A DNA stretch of 64,000 nucleotides, taken from assembly GCA_905221605.1 (NCBI GenBank), contig CAJNDS010002813.1:1-64000 (forward strand). The letters are read 5' to 3'. Shown in pieces: positions 31,561-43,163 of this stretch. This stretch comes from Symbiodinium natans (Eukaryota; Sar; Dinophyceae; Suessiales; Symbiodiniaceae). Each line of letters begins with the position of its first letter. Position 1 is the first letter of the stretch. Below the pieces are notes generated by a model. It was not told the DNA's origin and ran no database searches. It worked only from the letters and a program-made list of their open reading frames with translations. The position numbers and the translations under genes were made by a program.

Positions 31561-33449
31561 CCTCAGTATCTGCGCACACAAGCCAGCTTTTGGAGCATAG
31601 ACGGCCCTGGCGTCGCTAAAGCCCCCCACAAACAGGCCTTTCGGGAACAAAGGGTGGCTGACATCGTCTTACCCCAGGATCGCAGAGTTGGGATCAACAT
31701 ATTCCAAAGGGTTGCTGACATCGTCTCACCCCAGGGTGGCAATCCAGGCCGTGATGCACGGACATCAGGGCCCCGCTTCCGGCAGCCAGCGCAGCAGTAC
31801 AGCCCTGCCCTTCGAACGCGGACACGTACAACCTCGCAGATCACGAACCGCACCTCCCAGTCCCCCCGCCGGGAGTGCGTGTTCCCCCAGCCCCAGGTCA
31901 CGCGCCAAGCGAGCCGACTCGGCGGAGCCCGGGAAAGCAAGAGAGGCTTCGAGGCCGCCTTGTGTGAAGCCACGTGCTGAATTGCATGCAAGGGAATCAG
32001 GTAACTCCCCGGCGCCGACGCCGAAATCGGAGGCAGGCGTAACTACAAGCCTGCCCAGTGCGCTGGGGCAGCGCCAAGATTGCGCGTTTCAGCCAAACGC
32101 ACCTCCCGTGCATTTCCTGGATGTCATACGGCAGGCTCTCTGTGCCTCTGTGGCCAACCAAGCTTTGAGCAATTCTGGTCGATTTACAACCTAGAGTGGC
32201 CGGATGTCACGTCGCGTGTTGTTGTTTCCTTCCGTAGGGTCCTCCCGTTAGCAGGGCTTCTCTCAGTGCCATATGTCACGGAGCCCTCCGTGGGGGCACA
32301 TGAAGAGGCTCTGCTGGTTGTACACAGCAGCTCCTCGAGGCTGACGAAGCCTCGCCATTAGCTCTTGCCTCTGCCTGCCCTGAGGCTGAAGAGGTGGAAC
32401 TCAAGTGCAAAATTAGCGTTTTTCGGAGCTACACTCGACGAACTTGGCGGCCTTGCGAGAAGTGGATGTATGCATCCCCTTTCGGCTCCCGGCTCTGGCA
32501 GATGCCCATATTGGAACAAGCTGATTGCGTCACCGACCGTGCGCCGGCCCAATCGCGCCCGTCCTGAGTGGTGTGCTGCCACGGCGCACTGGGCCGCCTC
32601 AAAGGCCTTGCGCGCGCAAAGCACCCTACCAAGCAACAACTCAACAGGCCTTGGTTCAAAATGTATTGCCATCGGGATCCCACAGTGCCCTGAGCCCTCT
32701 CGAAGTATTTCGTCAAAGTTGAGTAACACGTGTGAGATGGGTGAAACTGTACGGAATACTCATGGACTGTTCCAGTCGCTAACCACCATGGGAAGCGATT
32801 GCGCGTGAATGCCAAGTCTGGCGTCGGCTGGGTCGCTTTGGTGATTCCTGATGTAATGTGGTTTGCTTGCTAAGTCTTTGGTACTGGTGAGCGCTTTTAA
32901 TACGTGGCTTCTGACATGCTGGCACTGTCAGTTGCAGGCTTCTTCGCAGTGTGGCTCTGCGATTCCTACAGTGTGGCTCAGTGGAGGAACCCCACGCTAA
33001 CTCCACTGGCTGACCACCATGGAGCAGTCTGGCTCTCAATACGTGGCATCGACATGTTGGCACTGCCAGCTGCAGGATTCTTACAGTGTGGCCTTGCGAC
33101 GGAACCCAACGCTGACCCCACTGGCTGATCACCATGGAGCAGCTTGGGCACCGCTTGGCGCTACTCAAGTGCGCCGCAGGCTATCGTTGTAACTGCGGCG
33201 ATTCGGCCTATTGCTTGTTTGCTCTGAGGTCGCTCTTGGCATGTCCTAGATGTTGATCAAGAAGTCCCCAGAGCCAGCACTTTCGCTCTTGCTAGGCTGA
33301 CATATACGACTGCAGCTCGCGAAGAGCATTTCCGACCGGCTCTGCGCAAACAACTTTGAGATGGTGATTTTGACGACAGCCCAAGTTGCCGCTCAAAACA
33401 TAAGGAAGTAGAATGGTTTTGAATGACATGTCATCCGGTGTTTCTGCAG
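31561..33449. other. No gene recognised downstream of the satellite array
   Basis: Directly after the array the sequence changes abruptly. ORFs up to about 168 codons occur in overlapping frames on both strands without family motifs. GGTGGCTGACATCGTCTTAC-like segments at 31651 and 31709 form a short direct repeat. A longer direct repeat at 32895-33140 is listed separately. Confidence 0.35.
32895..33140 (+). repeat. Two-copy direct repeat of ~140 bp
   Basis: The segment TACGTGGC(T/A)TC...GACATG(C/T)TGGCACTG...GCAG...CAGTGTGGC...CACTGGCTGA(C/T)CACCATGGAGCAG occurs at about 32899 and again at about 33041. The copies have diverged at many positions. Confidence 0.6.
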
Positions 33450-33572
33450 GAGGAGCTGGCCACGACTGAGCAGCAGAAGCGGGAAGAGGGTCGCAAGAAG
33501 GTTGTCAAGAGCACTGCGAGCACCAGCACGAGCCGTTCCACCCGCTATAACTCTGCGAGTTTTGTCTCGTAA
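33450..33572 (+). CDS. Possible terminal exon of an unidentified gene
   Basis: A pyrimidine-rich stretch ending TTTCTGCAG is followed by a clean reading frame of about 40 codons, starting EELATTEQQKREEGRKK and ending NSASFVS at TAA 33570-33572. The N-terminal half is charged and helical; the end is S/T/R-rich. Codon use and the acceptor suggest a last exon on the plus strand. No upstream exon could be identified and no family is recognised. Confidence 0.35.
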   Translation, partial: EELATTEQQKREEGRKKVVKSTASTSTSRSTRYNSASFVS

Positions 33573-34630
33573 TGTTGTGGCATCTCAGCTGTGCAGATGA
33601 ATATTTCATATGAGTACAGCATGATGTTACAGTGGATGTTTGATGTTCATCGTAAAGAAGCCGTGGGCCGAGCGCATGTCAGTGCCACAATCAGTAAGCT
33701 TAAACATAGCCGGAACCTGAACAAGTCGAAAGGGCTTTTTCGTTTTTTTTTTGCAAGGGCTGTGTCTAAGGCGACGACGAAGATGATTCTAAAAGCGATG
33801 AAGCAATATCTCAAAAATGTAATGTGTACGTGGTAAACTGTAACTTTGCATGATGCAGCCGAACCAGCACTTCGCCCAAGACAGCGCCGGGGTCGCCAGA
33901 TGCCGTGCCACGCATCATCAAGTATTGAAAGCAATGAAGCTGCAACAGATGCTTGCAGCAGGAAGCAGATGATTGCAACCTTTGACTTACGGGCCCGCAG
34001 GAACTTTCCATCAACCGTCTCACGGCTTTGGGCCCCACGCTAAATCTTCATGATGGGACCCCTAGGTCGTTTGTGTCCTGGCGCTGCGGCTGCTGTAGCT
34101 CTCTTTGAGTTGTCATGGTCTGTCGAGTTCTTGGGACAAGTGGGCACCTCAAGGGTAAGCAAACCCTCCTGCACAGCCGGAGCTGGCCGGTACTAGAAAC
34201 AGCGCCCGTATGCAGCTCCACCACACCATGCAGATGGAACCCCGTCACAGTCGCCTCTCTGCCCCATCCACGTACCTAACTCATTCCGTATCTATGCAAG
34301 AGCGCATGCGTAGCAGATTGAGTTGTGTGGCGCTCATGGCCATACCCGCGCATAGCACGTGCAGACGCTGTGATCGATCCAGACGTACCGTAGCCGGAAG
34401 GGCGGCCCGACCTTGGCCCTGGCAGCTCTAGACGGGTCGAAGCTGCTAACATCTGCGAACCGTATCTTCAAACATGTCTTCATAACGCGACGTTGTGCCA
34501 ACTTCGGATCTGTTGGGGATGCGAGGAGTCCCTTCAGTAGCATACATCTCTTCAGTCAGCATCTTAAGTTTCTGTTGTGTGCATATAGATCATTACCCAA
34601 CCTTAGATCAAGCAAGTTTGGTATGCCATC

Positions 34631-34830
34631 TTGCAAATCGCAGCCCCTGTGTTCTTGGATCTCGTGATTTACGGCGCGGTGCTGCTCGGCGGAGCCCTGT
34701 TGCGATGCGACACTCGTTTCGCCACTGACGCACGGGCCTTCCCCCAAGCCTGCGCAGCGATGCATGATGGAGCCTCGTTGCGCATAGCCCAGCGGCGCAA
34801 GCGTGTCGCGTACCCAAAGTTGACAGCTAG
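34631..34830 (+). pseudogene. LINE ORF2 C-terminal fragment
   Basis: Reads LDLVIYGA, GGALLRCDTRFAT, then LRIAQRRKRVAYPKLT. It matches, in order and spacing, a segment I know from dinoflagellate LINE ORF2 tails (LDLVVYG...CCDATLVSPL...RRK..YPEL). The same series recurs in several fragments of this window. Truncated at both ends. Confidence 0.5.
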
Positions 34831-35027
34831 AAGCTTTAACGAACACTGGTAATCAATAATTATGAATTTGCACATCGCGCACGATGCCGGTCTTTGCAAT
34901 TACCGCACATGTGTCAAGCCAAAGGATTGTGAAAGAAACTCCGAGATTGAGAACAAATTGAATGCATGGACGGTCAGCTGCTCGCACATTGCATGTGTCT
35001 ACCAACACTTGCAACCAAAAACTGCTA

Positions 35028-35432
35028 TCACCCAAAGTACCAAATCAGCATCTGGCAGCGCGCTTGCGACTTGCAGGCGACTTTGTGGCACGTTCTCAGT
35101 GCCCCTTGCATCCGCCAGGAGGTCGCCCAACGGCGGATCCACTCCATCACACTCGTCATCGGGATCACGACCAGCTTGCAGCGCCACGCTTTCGCGAGCT
35201 CGGGGTAGGTCTCCCGCCGCTTTCTCGCGGCGGCTCCCCAGCCGCCGTCCCCGCATTCTGGCCGTCCGCCAGTGGCGAGTCGACAGCGAGCTCGGGAGTC
35301 AGAAGCGCAAGCAGACCTGCTCAGCGTCGTCGGCCGGCAGCACGGAGAGGGGCAAGTCCGGCCATCGGGGAGCGGGCCGCGACGGCATCCGCACGGCCAC
35401 GCTAGGACGTCCTCAGCTAGGACAGGGGTCAA
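35028..35432 (-). pseudogene. LINE ORF2 C-terminal fragment, minus strand
   Basis: Reads AAARKRRETYPELAKAWRCK followed by LVVI on the minus strand. It carries the RK..(T/A)YPEL motif shared with the fragments at 34631-34830 and 40660-41075. Upstream and downstream LINE parts are missing or frame-broken. Confidence 0.5.
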
Positions 35433-37461
35433 GGTTCGCCAAGGAAGCCCGGTAGCTCAACCGGGTGTCGGAATGGGTTCGTGCTCACGGCTGGGCAAAT
35501 CATGCTCAACGCTAGAGCTGGGAGAGCCGTCCGGTACGTCAGGTAGTTCCGGGGCAGTGTTAGTTAGCATGTGGGCCACCGGGCGCTGGAGCTGGGGGAC
35601 GGGCAGGTGGGCCGGCACCCTCATGATGCAACGCCGCGACATCTTGCAGGAGTGCTGACGCTGCTTCCCCCATGAAACATGCCTCCGGATCTGTTGCTGG
35701 GATGTACCCGTCGCCAACGTGACATTCGCCAAGCCCAAGCAGATGCACCAAAGTTTTGTCGGGGAGGGCGTTGCCTCGGCGGCAAGTGTTGGCAACAGTT
35801 GGGCTTCTGGCACAGGCAATGCCCGTCCTTCTTGGGCAGTGAGCTGTTAACGGTATGCCGTGCATGTACCAACGCGGCAGGTGCAACGGGTGATGCTTGG
35901 CACAGGGTGCCGAAGGCACGGCCTCACAGCAATGCATAGTGAGCGTGGGGGAGGCCACGCTGCCAGCGCGACGGGGGTGGAGACGAGCAACAGCTACATG
36001 TAACAGTGGCACGAATAAATTGCCAGCTGTTGGTGCGTGGCAAGGGCGTTGGGGCCCGTGGTTGCACCACGCTGCCTCGGCAGAGGGGTCGGAGCACCAA
36101 CGGCCGTTGCTGGTTGCCGCAGCTCTGGGCGTGGAACGCGCTCCCCAGGGCAAGGACGCACTATGCGGGAGATCCCCGGCAACAAACTTAAACCCATCGC
36201 GGCTAAACTTAGGGCAGACAAACAGTTTCGGCACATGTTGCAGCAAAGATTGGTTCTGGTCGACGGTGGCGTTGCAGTGCATGCACAGCCACCCAAGCAG
36301 CACCCTGTGAATCGCAGCGCTGTGATGATGTTCTCAGGGCGCTCACCCTCACCGTGCATGCTCACACGGCAATGATCGGCAACGCAACATGTTCACCACA
36401 CAGCCAACGGAAAGTCCGCAACAACTCAGGCCGTCGCCAGCACGGCCTTGGGCTGCGCCTGGCCCGTTGCGCCCCGGGGTCACCGACGAGGGGCGGGACG
36501 TTGTCACTGCTGGACGAAGGCCGGTGCCGGCCCGCCCGATCCCGCAGAAGGCGGCGGCGGTCCATGCCAGGCAGTCAATACGCCGACACAGTCCGCTTTT
36601 CGCACATTAAAAGTGCCAGCTTGTTCCTGCAGCTCATGGACCACGGTCCTTCTTGGGGGATGGGGGCGTGCTTGAGTGTTGGCCCGATTCGGTCTATACA
36701 GTCGCAAAGCGTTGTACGTACTGCGGCCAAGTAGCTGTTCCAGCAATATTCACCGCTGGAAAACTACAGGCTTCAAAACTGCGGAGACGCTCATTCTCCC
36801 TTTGCTAGCGGGCGACCGGGTCGACGATGCAGTTGTAGAGCAAAATTTGCTTGCCAGTTACTTTCTGGAAACCCTTTGACAACATGGGAAACTCGCAACA
36901 ATTGGTAAACGACGTTGTATTGACGTCGTGCTAGCTGGCGAGACCAGGATATGTGTTTTTCCGACTCATAGTGCCGTGCCAATGTTCGTTTGCAACTCGC
37001 ACCCAACCAGCCGCAGGGCGAAGCATTCGTCGTTGCAATGCATCCAGTGTTCCAAACAAACAACGGTTGGAGTCAATACTGTATCGAACAAGTTCAATCT
37101 CAACGCGATGGACACATGTTTGTTTGAAAAAATGTGATGGTGTTTCCGTGTGGTCCACGCAGCTGCCGCGTGTGAGATGTGACCTGAGCTGTAGGAACTT
37201 CAGACACCTTGTCCTTCATTTTGACACGTTGTTGTCATCCTTGCATCGTATATTGTTGTCGCCGTGTATGGTGATCCTGTTGCGTCATGTATTATGCTTC
37301 ATTTTTTGACCATAATACATGGTCGTCCGAAGACAAGTCTCTCCGAAACTTTGCCCATTTGACTCGGACATAATGTTTGAGTTCCATCTGACTGCGGAAG
37401 TTTACATTTTAATAATTCCTGCACGTACCCCGAACTCGCGAGGGGCGGCCCGCAGAAGCTA

Positions 37462-37798
37462 GTGGTCCTAGGCTCCGAGATAGGAAGCCGCTGGAGCACT
37501 GCTGCGCAGCACTTTGTTCGCGACCTCGTCCGGCTCCGCGCTATTCCGCGCTCTACGTGCGCCGCCAGCCGTGCGCGCTGCGGCATCCTCCGGCTGGGCA
37601 AGACGCTGGTGGGGAGCCTTTTCCGTTGCGGTCCAGCTCGCCGTGGCGAGCACAGCCTTGGGCCGAGCGTGGCCGGCTGCGCCACTGCCTGGGCCGAGCG
37701 ACGGCCCTGCACTGGACCGCGTGCTCGACCTCGCCACCAATGAAGGGCCTAGCCGCTTGCCCCTGCGCCTGAACCGGGACCGCCCGCGGTGGTTGTAG
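37462..37798 (+). pseudogene. LINE ORF2 C-terminal fragment with a frameshift
   Basis: Begins VVLGSEIGSRWSTAAQHFVR in one frame and continues in another as LRAPPAVRAAASSGWARRWW, then AVASTALGRAW and GPSRLPLR, ending at a stop at 37798. The two frames together give the order of a dinoflagellate LINE tail with one indel near 37520. AVASTALG recurs near 40520, and a related segment occurs near 36440. Confidence 0.6.
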
Positions 37799-38059
37799 GT
37801 CGATCAACGTTGCTCTGGCCGTTGCAGTCGGCCGAGGGAAATAAAATTCTTGCATTTGGGATTTGTATGTCCGGGATTTTTACAATTGGCAACCAATCGA
37901 TGGTTTCTGCCATGTCATCTATTTCTCTTCTTGGAAGTGTTGTTTAGGGGCATCATGGGGCATCATATGCATACCTAGGATGAGAAAGTGATAGTAGATT
38001 GACCAACTGGATCCAATTGGTGCAAAAATCTTCTAAAGTAACGCGACGTCGATAAATCT

Positions 38060-38940
38060 TATCACGTACTCAGTCCAACAGGTATCTCCATTGAAACGCG
38101 CACTCCATTTGGCGACCAACTCATCGCACACGTGACCCACCTATTTGCTGGCAACTTTGCCACATGATGTGCGGAATTCCAATAGCCATGGGTGCATTTG
38201 CAAGACCAGCTTTGCAAGTTTAACGTTTGAGTCATCTGTTGGACATATTGATTCCATTCGTGCAGTACCTCATGCCAGGGTAACGAGCAATCAAGTCCCG
38301 AAGGCGGTCCAACCATGCTTCTAAGCAATCGTCGCCATTCGCGTTCTCTCGAAGCACCACTTTGCCAAGTTTGTAGCTCGCAACCACGTTTTTTTGGGGT
38401 GTAGCTGCCTAGTTCATTGAGGTATTTCTTCAATTTGCTAACGACCTTCAATCGACGGCGATCTTCACGGGAACAATTCCCAGCGGCCCATCATTTAGCG
38501 GCTTGCAATCGCGGGTGCTTCCGCGGTAAACGGATGAACTTCATTGCCATGGCGCGATTCGAAGCGCGCAAGTGCTAAAGCAGGCTCGGTGTCCGTGACA
38601 GTAACATCGCAAAGTCCGCGTTCGTGTTGGAGAACTTCGCGCGCAACAGCTTCCGCCTCCTCCATCGACTTGTTTCCAAACCCCACTACGGATTTGATAA
38701 CACCTCACGGGCAACGAGCGACGCGTTCTTCGAGGGCTGTTCGCGCTTGTTTTTCCGCAGCCAACTCTTCATGCAAACTTGTACTGAATGCCTCGAACCG
38801 GGATGAAATACAATGTTCAACTTCGGATAACTCTTCCCGCATCATAGTCCGCAAGATGGCTATGGCTGCAGCACTCGTTTCCACTTGTGTGTTTGCAATC
38901 TCCTGAGTGCTCGGTGTGCTCAATGCTCCTGCATGCATCG
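38060..38940 (-). pseudogene. Decayed LINE-type fragments: ORF1-like coiled coil and ORF2 tail
   Basis: Minus strand, 38938-38495: a coiled-coil stretch (EELAAEKQARTALEERVARC), one in-frame TGA at 38705-38703, then an RRM-like segment (VVGFGNKSMEEAEAVA) in the same frame, as in LINE ORF1 proteins. Next, 38451-38062 reads LLRSMVGPPSGLD, SLPWHEVLHEWN, SWSCKC and ANRWVTCAMSW, a conserved tail of a dinoflagellate LINE ORF2 family. Adjacent ORF1 and ORF2-tail pieces imply internal deletion or two separate insertions. Confidence 0.5.
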
Positions 38941-38949
38941 GAGCAGGTT

Positions 38950-39300
38950 TTTGTCAGCGCACTTCCGCGAGCGCAAGTTGCTGCCAGACGTGCCACCCAG
39001 TTCCCAGGCACTCTTGCGACCCCAGGCAGGACCGCAGACAGGAGCATGGCTCGCTGCGATCCCCCCAAAGTCGGCCACCACGCTCCCGCCGATGGCGATG
39101 CAGATCGCTTTGAGACGCAGCTTGCGTCAACCTCTGCCTCTGCACAGTAACACCTGCGGGCTGGTCCATGGCTGCCCTGGCGCGGTGGACCGCTTCGGCG
39201 ACCACGCACTGGCGTGCCCAAGATTGTGGCGGGTCGCCCAGGAAGTGGGCTCGGAAGGTCAGGTCGTTCCGCAGCAGTGGCTGGCCACACCACCGCCCCG
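38950..39300 (+). pseudogene. LINE ORF2 C-terminal fragment (FGDHALACPR type)
   Basis: Reads LLRPQAGPQTGAWLAAIP, ALRRSLRQPLPL, DRFGDHALACPRLW and GQVVPQQWLA in one plus-strand frame. It has the Cys/His box and order of dinoflagellate LINE ORF2 tails. It is followed directly by A-rich repeats (39309-39430). Confidence 0.6.
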
Positions 39301-39308
39301 CATGGAGC

Positions 39309-39430
39309 AACAAAAAAAAAAAAAGAGCCATAGGCTGGCCACCCCGTGCTCGAGAGAGGAGCAGAAAAAAAAAAGCCATAGGCTGGCCACCCCGTGCTCG
39401 AGAGAGGAGCAGTTTAAAAAAAAAAAAACA
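39309..39430 (+). repeat. A-tract minisatellite after the LINE fragment
   Basis: Runs of 10-13 A separated by two copies of GCCATAGGCTGGCCACCCCG plus a CTCGAGAGAGGAGCAG end. The ~48-bp unit may derive from a LINE poly-A tail plus flank that was tandemly copied. Confidence 0.7.
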
Positions 39431-39471
39431 AAAATTAAAACACGCACACATGCACACACACATGTTCACCT

Positions 39472-39640
39472 CGGTTCGCTCCTGGATGCTTCTGCATAGC
39501 TGGGGGGACCCCTTGTACAGCTGGAGGGTTATCCCCTCCGTGCTCGATGTTGAAAGGCGGTTCGCTCCTGGATGCTTCTGCATAGCTGGGGGAACCTTGC
39601 TGCTGGAGGGTGTATCCCCTCTTTCTTCGGTGCAATACCT
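39472..39640 (+). repeat. Two-copy direct repeat of ~87 bp
   Basis: GGTTCGCTCCTGGATGCTTC followed by TGCATAGCTGGGGG and, further on, CTGGAGGGT(T/G)(A/T)ATCCCCTC occurs at about 39472 and about 39559, with small indels between copies. Confidence 0.7.
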
Positions 39641-39739
39641 AGCCTATATGGCTCCCCTAGCAGCAGATGAAACGCCCCGTGTGCCATGGTGGTACTCAAG
39701 CCGTTGGCGCTCAGACCGGCCAGGACCAGCCAGCCTGTG

Positions 39740-40280
39740 GTGCTAGGATGTGTAGCCGCAAGCTGGTGGCGCGCTCACAAGCTGATGGTGCAGACATGGT
39801 GCGGCGACGCAAGCTGCGAGTGCTGATGCTGCGACTGCCGCGGCCGAGCTGGTGGACGCAAGCTGATGCGCATGGCCAGGCTGGGGGTGCTACTACAGAG
39901 CAAGCTGATGCGAGCTGGGGGTGCTGAGACTGGCGCGGCTGAGCTGGATGGTGCTCCGTCGGGAGCAGCTGGTGCTTTAGTGCTGCGGTGGCTGCGCATG
40001 GCCAGCTGGTGCTGCTACTACTGGGCAAGCCGACGCATGCTAGGGGTGCTGAGACTGGCGTGGCCAAACCGGTGGCACTGCCGGTGAGAGCTGACTGCGG
40101 AGCACGTTGTCGCAAGCTGGGGGTGCGGAGACTGGCGCGGCCCAGCTGGATGGTGCTCCAGTCGGAGCTGATGATGCTTTGGTGCTGCGGAGGCTAGGCG
40201 TGGCCGAGATGGTGCTTCTGCTGCTGAGCAGTTTGACGCGTGCTGGGGATGCTGTGACTGGCGTGGAAGCTAGGTGTTCT
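39740..40280 (+). repeat. Imperfect minisatellite, GCTGGGGGTGCTGAGACTGG family
   Basis: At least four degenerate copies of a GGGGGTGC(T/G)GAGACTGGCG(C/T)GGC core (near 39915, 40045, 40115 and, more diverged, 40245), with shared flanks such as GAGCTGGATGGTGCTCC. ORFs through it are repeat artefacts. Confidence 0.6.
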
Positions 40281-40429
40281 TTACTGCTGTCGTGTCTGTC
40301 CAGCACAAGACTGGGCGTGGAATTATGTGCAGGACGCGTACATGATCACTTCGACTGAATCTTTGGAAGCGGGTTGGCTAATACGGCCTCGCAGCTTCGG
40401 CGGGGCGGGAGGGAAAAATGTCGGAGCGC

Positions 40430-40640
40430 AGGACCGTCGCAAGCCCTGGCCAAAGCGGCCGCGCTGCCGTCCAGCGCACTCCGCACTTGGGATGGACCGT
40501 GCGACGTCGGTCCAGCAGGCCGTCGCCAGCACGGCCTTGGGCTGCTCCTGGCCTGCGGCCCACCAGCCAGCGAGTGGGGCCCGACCTGGACCAGCTCCTA
40601 CACCTCGCTGACGCGCCGGGCCCGAGCCGACTGCCGCTGC
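40430..40640 (+). pseudogene. LINE ORF2 extreme C-terminus fragment
   Basis: SVQQAVASTALGCSWPA in one frame, then PGPSRLPLR in another, the same end boxes as at 37600-37780. Frame changes show it is not functional. Confidence 0.5.
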
Positions 40641-40659
40641 GCTGACGACGCTGCGGTGC

Positions 40660-41075
40660 CTGCGGCAAGCCGGAAAAAAAAAAGATCCGAGGGAACAAAA
40701 ACAGCTGGCGCTGCGCTTTTGACAGCCCGACGTGCCAAGGAGCGCACATACCCTGAATTGTGCGGGTCCGGCCGCTGCCGGCTGACCGTCGTCGCGCTCG
40801 AGCTTGGTGGGTGCTGGAGCACTGAGGCCGCAACCTTTGTCCGCCTGCTCGCAAGGTGCAAGGCGCGGTCAGCACCGCCCCCTTCACGAGCCGATGCCAT
40901 CTCTGCCTACACGCTCCGTTGGTCGGCCCTCCTGTCCTTCGCTGCCGCGCGCTCCTTCGCTGCCAGCCTGCTCTCTTTGCCTGTCACAGGCACGGCCAAT
41001 GTCGATGGGGAGCTGCCGCCCCTGAGCGACATCCTCACTGACTCAACTGCGCAGCCACTACACGGCAGCCGCCTG
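40660..41075 (+). pseudogene. LINE ORF2 C-terminal fragment, second family
   Basis: One plus-strand frame reads ARRAKERTYPELCGSGRC, ELGGCWSTEAATFVRLLAR, then RWSALLSFAAARSFAASL. It has the same YPEL...GG.WS...FVR order as other fragments here but a different end, so it is a related LINE family. An A-run precedes it. Confidence 0.55.
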
Positions 41076-41159
41076 GCATGACCGCCCGCTGCCTGTTGCC
41101 CGTAGGATGTCGCCCGGCTGGGGCTAGAGCACAGGGACCGCGTTGGACGTTGGTAAAAA

Positions 41160-41660
41160 GGTGCGAGGAAAAAACAAAACCTCTTCCATCGCCAGCCTCA
41201 CCCGCCCGTGCACAGTGTACCCGACGCACCGAACGGGCCTCTCCCCCCGCAGCCACCGGATCTGAACCGGCCGCCAGGCGTCGTTGGCGATGCGCCGGTC
41301 AATCCGGCCCCGCCCGCGCCAGGCACGTTCCACGAGGTGGCAGGCGGAGGGTGGGGAACAAGGTGGCGCTGCCATCCCCTCAAATGAGCCACGGGCAGGG
41401 GGGGACCGTGTGGGGGTGGGCGAGGGTTTCCCACGCGAGGGCGTGGTAGCCCTGGGCAAGAAGGTGCTCGCGTGCCGCAGCCGCAGCGCACGGCAGGGGC
41501 ACGTCACCCTGCAAGGCATGCAGTAGGCGGCCGGCGACTGTGGGCGCCCGTGCGTGGATGACCGGCAAGGTGTCGCACCAGGAGGCGCGGAGGAGGTAGT
41601 TGGCGCATGTTGGCGCGGGGCGACGCGGACGTGTGATGCGCGCGCGTGCGAGACGCATTT
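41160..41660 (-). pseudogene. LINE ORF2 fragment, minus strand
   Basis: Minus-strand reading gives LLRASWCDTLPVIHARAP and HALQGDVPLPCAAAAAREHL, then in a second frame HLVERAWRGRGRIDRRIAND. This resembles the part of dinoflagellate LINE ORF2 just upstream of the FGDH box. At least one frameshift. ORFs at 41720-42380 may be its continuation but show no clear motif. Confidence 0.4.
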
Positions 41661-42689
41661 TGCTGACTGCATCTCGCGCTCTGCTGCTCTCGCAGTCCGG
41701 GCCTCACTCCGCGCGAGCCCTCACTATCCCTCACTGTCGCGCCCACCCATGCCCACCCATGACGGCGTCGTTATTCCCAGCGCGCAATTTCGGGTGCTCC
41801 TGCGTGAGACTCCCGCAGTCCGCTGGCGGACTCCCGCCACGTATAGAGGTCCTCGCCAATGGGTTGCCGCTGTGGCAAGGGGCCCAGGTGGCGGTCGACA
41901 CGACCTCCGTGAGCCCTTCTGCACGCGCGGGGGGCCGATCGAGTCCCCGGCAAAGCTGCAGCCGATGCGGGACGACGGACGAGTGCGATTGCACGCCCAT
42001 GAGACTGCGGCGGCGAAACGGGGTCGCGACGGGGACTGGCCTTGTACATATTGATCCGCCTGCGGGAAAGGGCAAGAAAAAAAGAGGAACGCCAAGGGCA
42101 ACAACGCGACGCGCTGCCAAAAGGGGTTTCTTGACCGCCAACCCAAACTGATGGACGCCCGCCAGGCTTTGCGGCATAACTCCTCACGAATCGGGCGGCG
42201 CGCAACCACAAGCGTGCACCGACGTGTTCCAGGCACACAGGCGAGGGGCATGACCCGCACCGTGGACGATGTGTAGGCCCGCGCCCCAAGCGCTTGCCCA
42301 AATGAGGCTGCTGCCGGACGGGCCAGCCTCGCCTGCCAGGACGATCTCCGACACGCTGGACGAGGACACGCCAGACGCGTCACCCGTGGCTACCCCACGT
42401 CAGCATACGTCAGCCAGTCCCAACATTGGATCGTTATCGTTCCGTGCGGGAGAACAGGCGCCAGAGCTTCACGCCTCCGCACTCTCAGCACCGAGATGTG
42501 GCTCTGCCTTGGCAAGATGCCCGTCCGCCGAGCGTCCAGCCCGGCCAGCGTTGCTCTTGGCTCTTTGTGCCCTTGCACGCGCCGGCCATTTCACGAGCGC
42601 GGCTGAGCAAGCCTGGCGGAAAACCGGGCTTCGGGACGCGCTTTGCAGTGATTACAGCTGCCCTGCGCCGCGCCCCCGGAATGCCGCCA

Positions 42690-42817
42690 GCCACAGCGGG
42701 GGAGCGCAGTGCTGCGACGCCACGCTGGTTTCCCCGCTCACGCGATCGGGGCACCCGCAGCCATGCGCAGTGGCCCTGGACAGAGCCGTACTGCGGGTGG
42801 CCGAGCACCGCAAGTAA
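42690..42817 (+). pseudogene. LINE ORF2 fragment (CCDATLVSPL box)
   Basis: Reads CCDATLVSPLTRSGHPQP and LRVAEHRK in one frame up to a stop at 42817. These are the conserved boxes upstream of the YPEL motif in dinoflagellate LINE tails. Truncated just before YPEL. Confidence 0.55.
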
Positions 42818-43122
42818 AAGTACTTGAAGCCCACGTGCGCCATGTTCACATGGTGATACATACGCAGCTCGCATCACATACATGTCATACCCTGCAAGCT
42901 CCTGCGACAAATCGGACGTTGTTGATGACGTCACGGGTCGGGACCCAGTCTTATGTTGCTTTGATGCGCAGGTATTTTTCAAGCGGCATACATGTTGCAG
43001 TTCCTTCATTGCGCAAGTTTGTGTCATCGAGACGCCTGGTGACCTGCAATCTGCCGTTCACATGTGTACCGTAGTCCGTCAAACACGACTGTGGAATGGA
43101 GGGCATCCAAAAACAAGCCCAA

Positions 43123-43137
43123 CGTAAGCCATTTTGG
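43123..43137 (+). other. Relict spliced-leader-like sequence upstream of the CSD-EF-Smr gene
   Basis: CGTAAGCCATTTTGG. The dinoflagellate spliced leader contains CCGTAGCCATTTTGG; this differs by one inserted A and the first base, and shares the 11-base core AGCCATTTTGG exactly. It lies 27 bases before the ATG of a gene without introns, the pattern expected if a trans-spliced mRNA was reverse-transcribed and reinserted. Confidence 0.5.
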
Positions 43138-43163
43138 ATTGCTAGTTGAGCCGATCAGAAACC

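Noticed and set aside
35449-35480. tRNA-like start (CCCGGTAGCTCAACCGGG)
   Set aside because: It forms a short hairpin but no cloverleaf, anticodon arm or T-arm follows.
35560-36303. 247-codon minus-strand ORF with CxxC-like start (LCMHCNATVDQ)
   Set aside because: It could be a retroelement remnant, but no family match is evident and comparable ORFs are open in other frames of this GC-rich stretch.
39309-39430. CRISPR-like repeat-spacer pattern
   Set aside because: Only two repeat copies separated by A-runs; this is a poly-A-derived minisatellite in a eukaryote.
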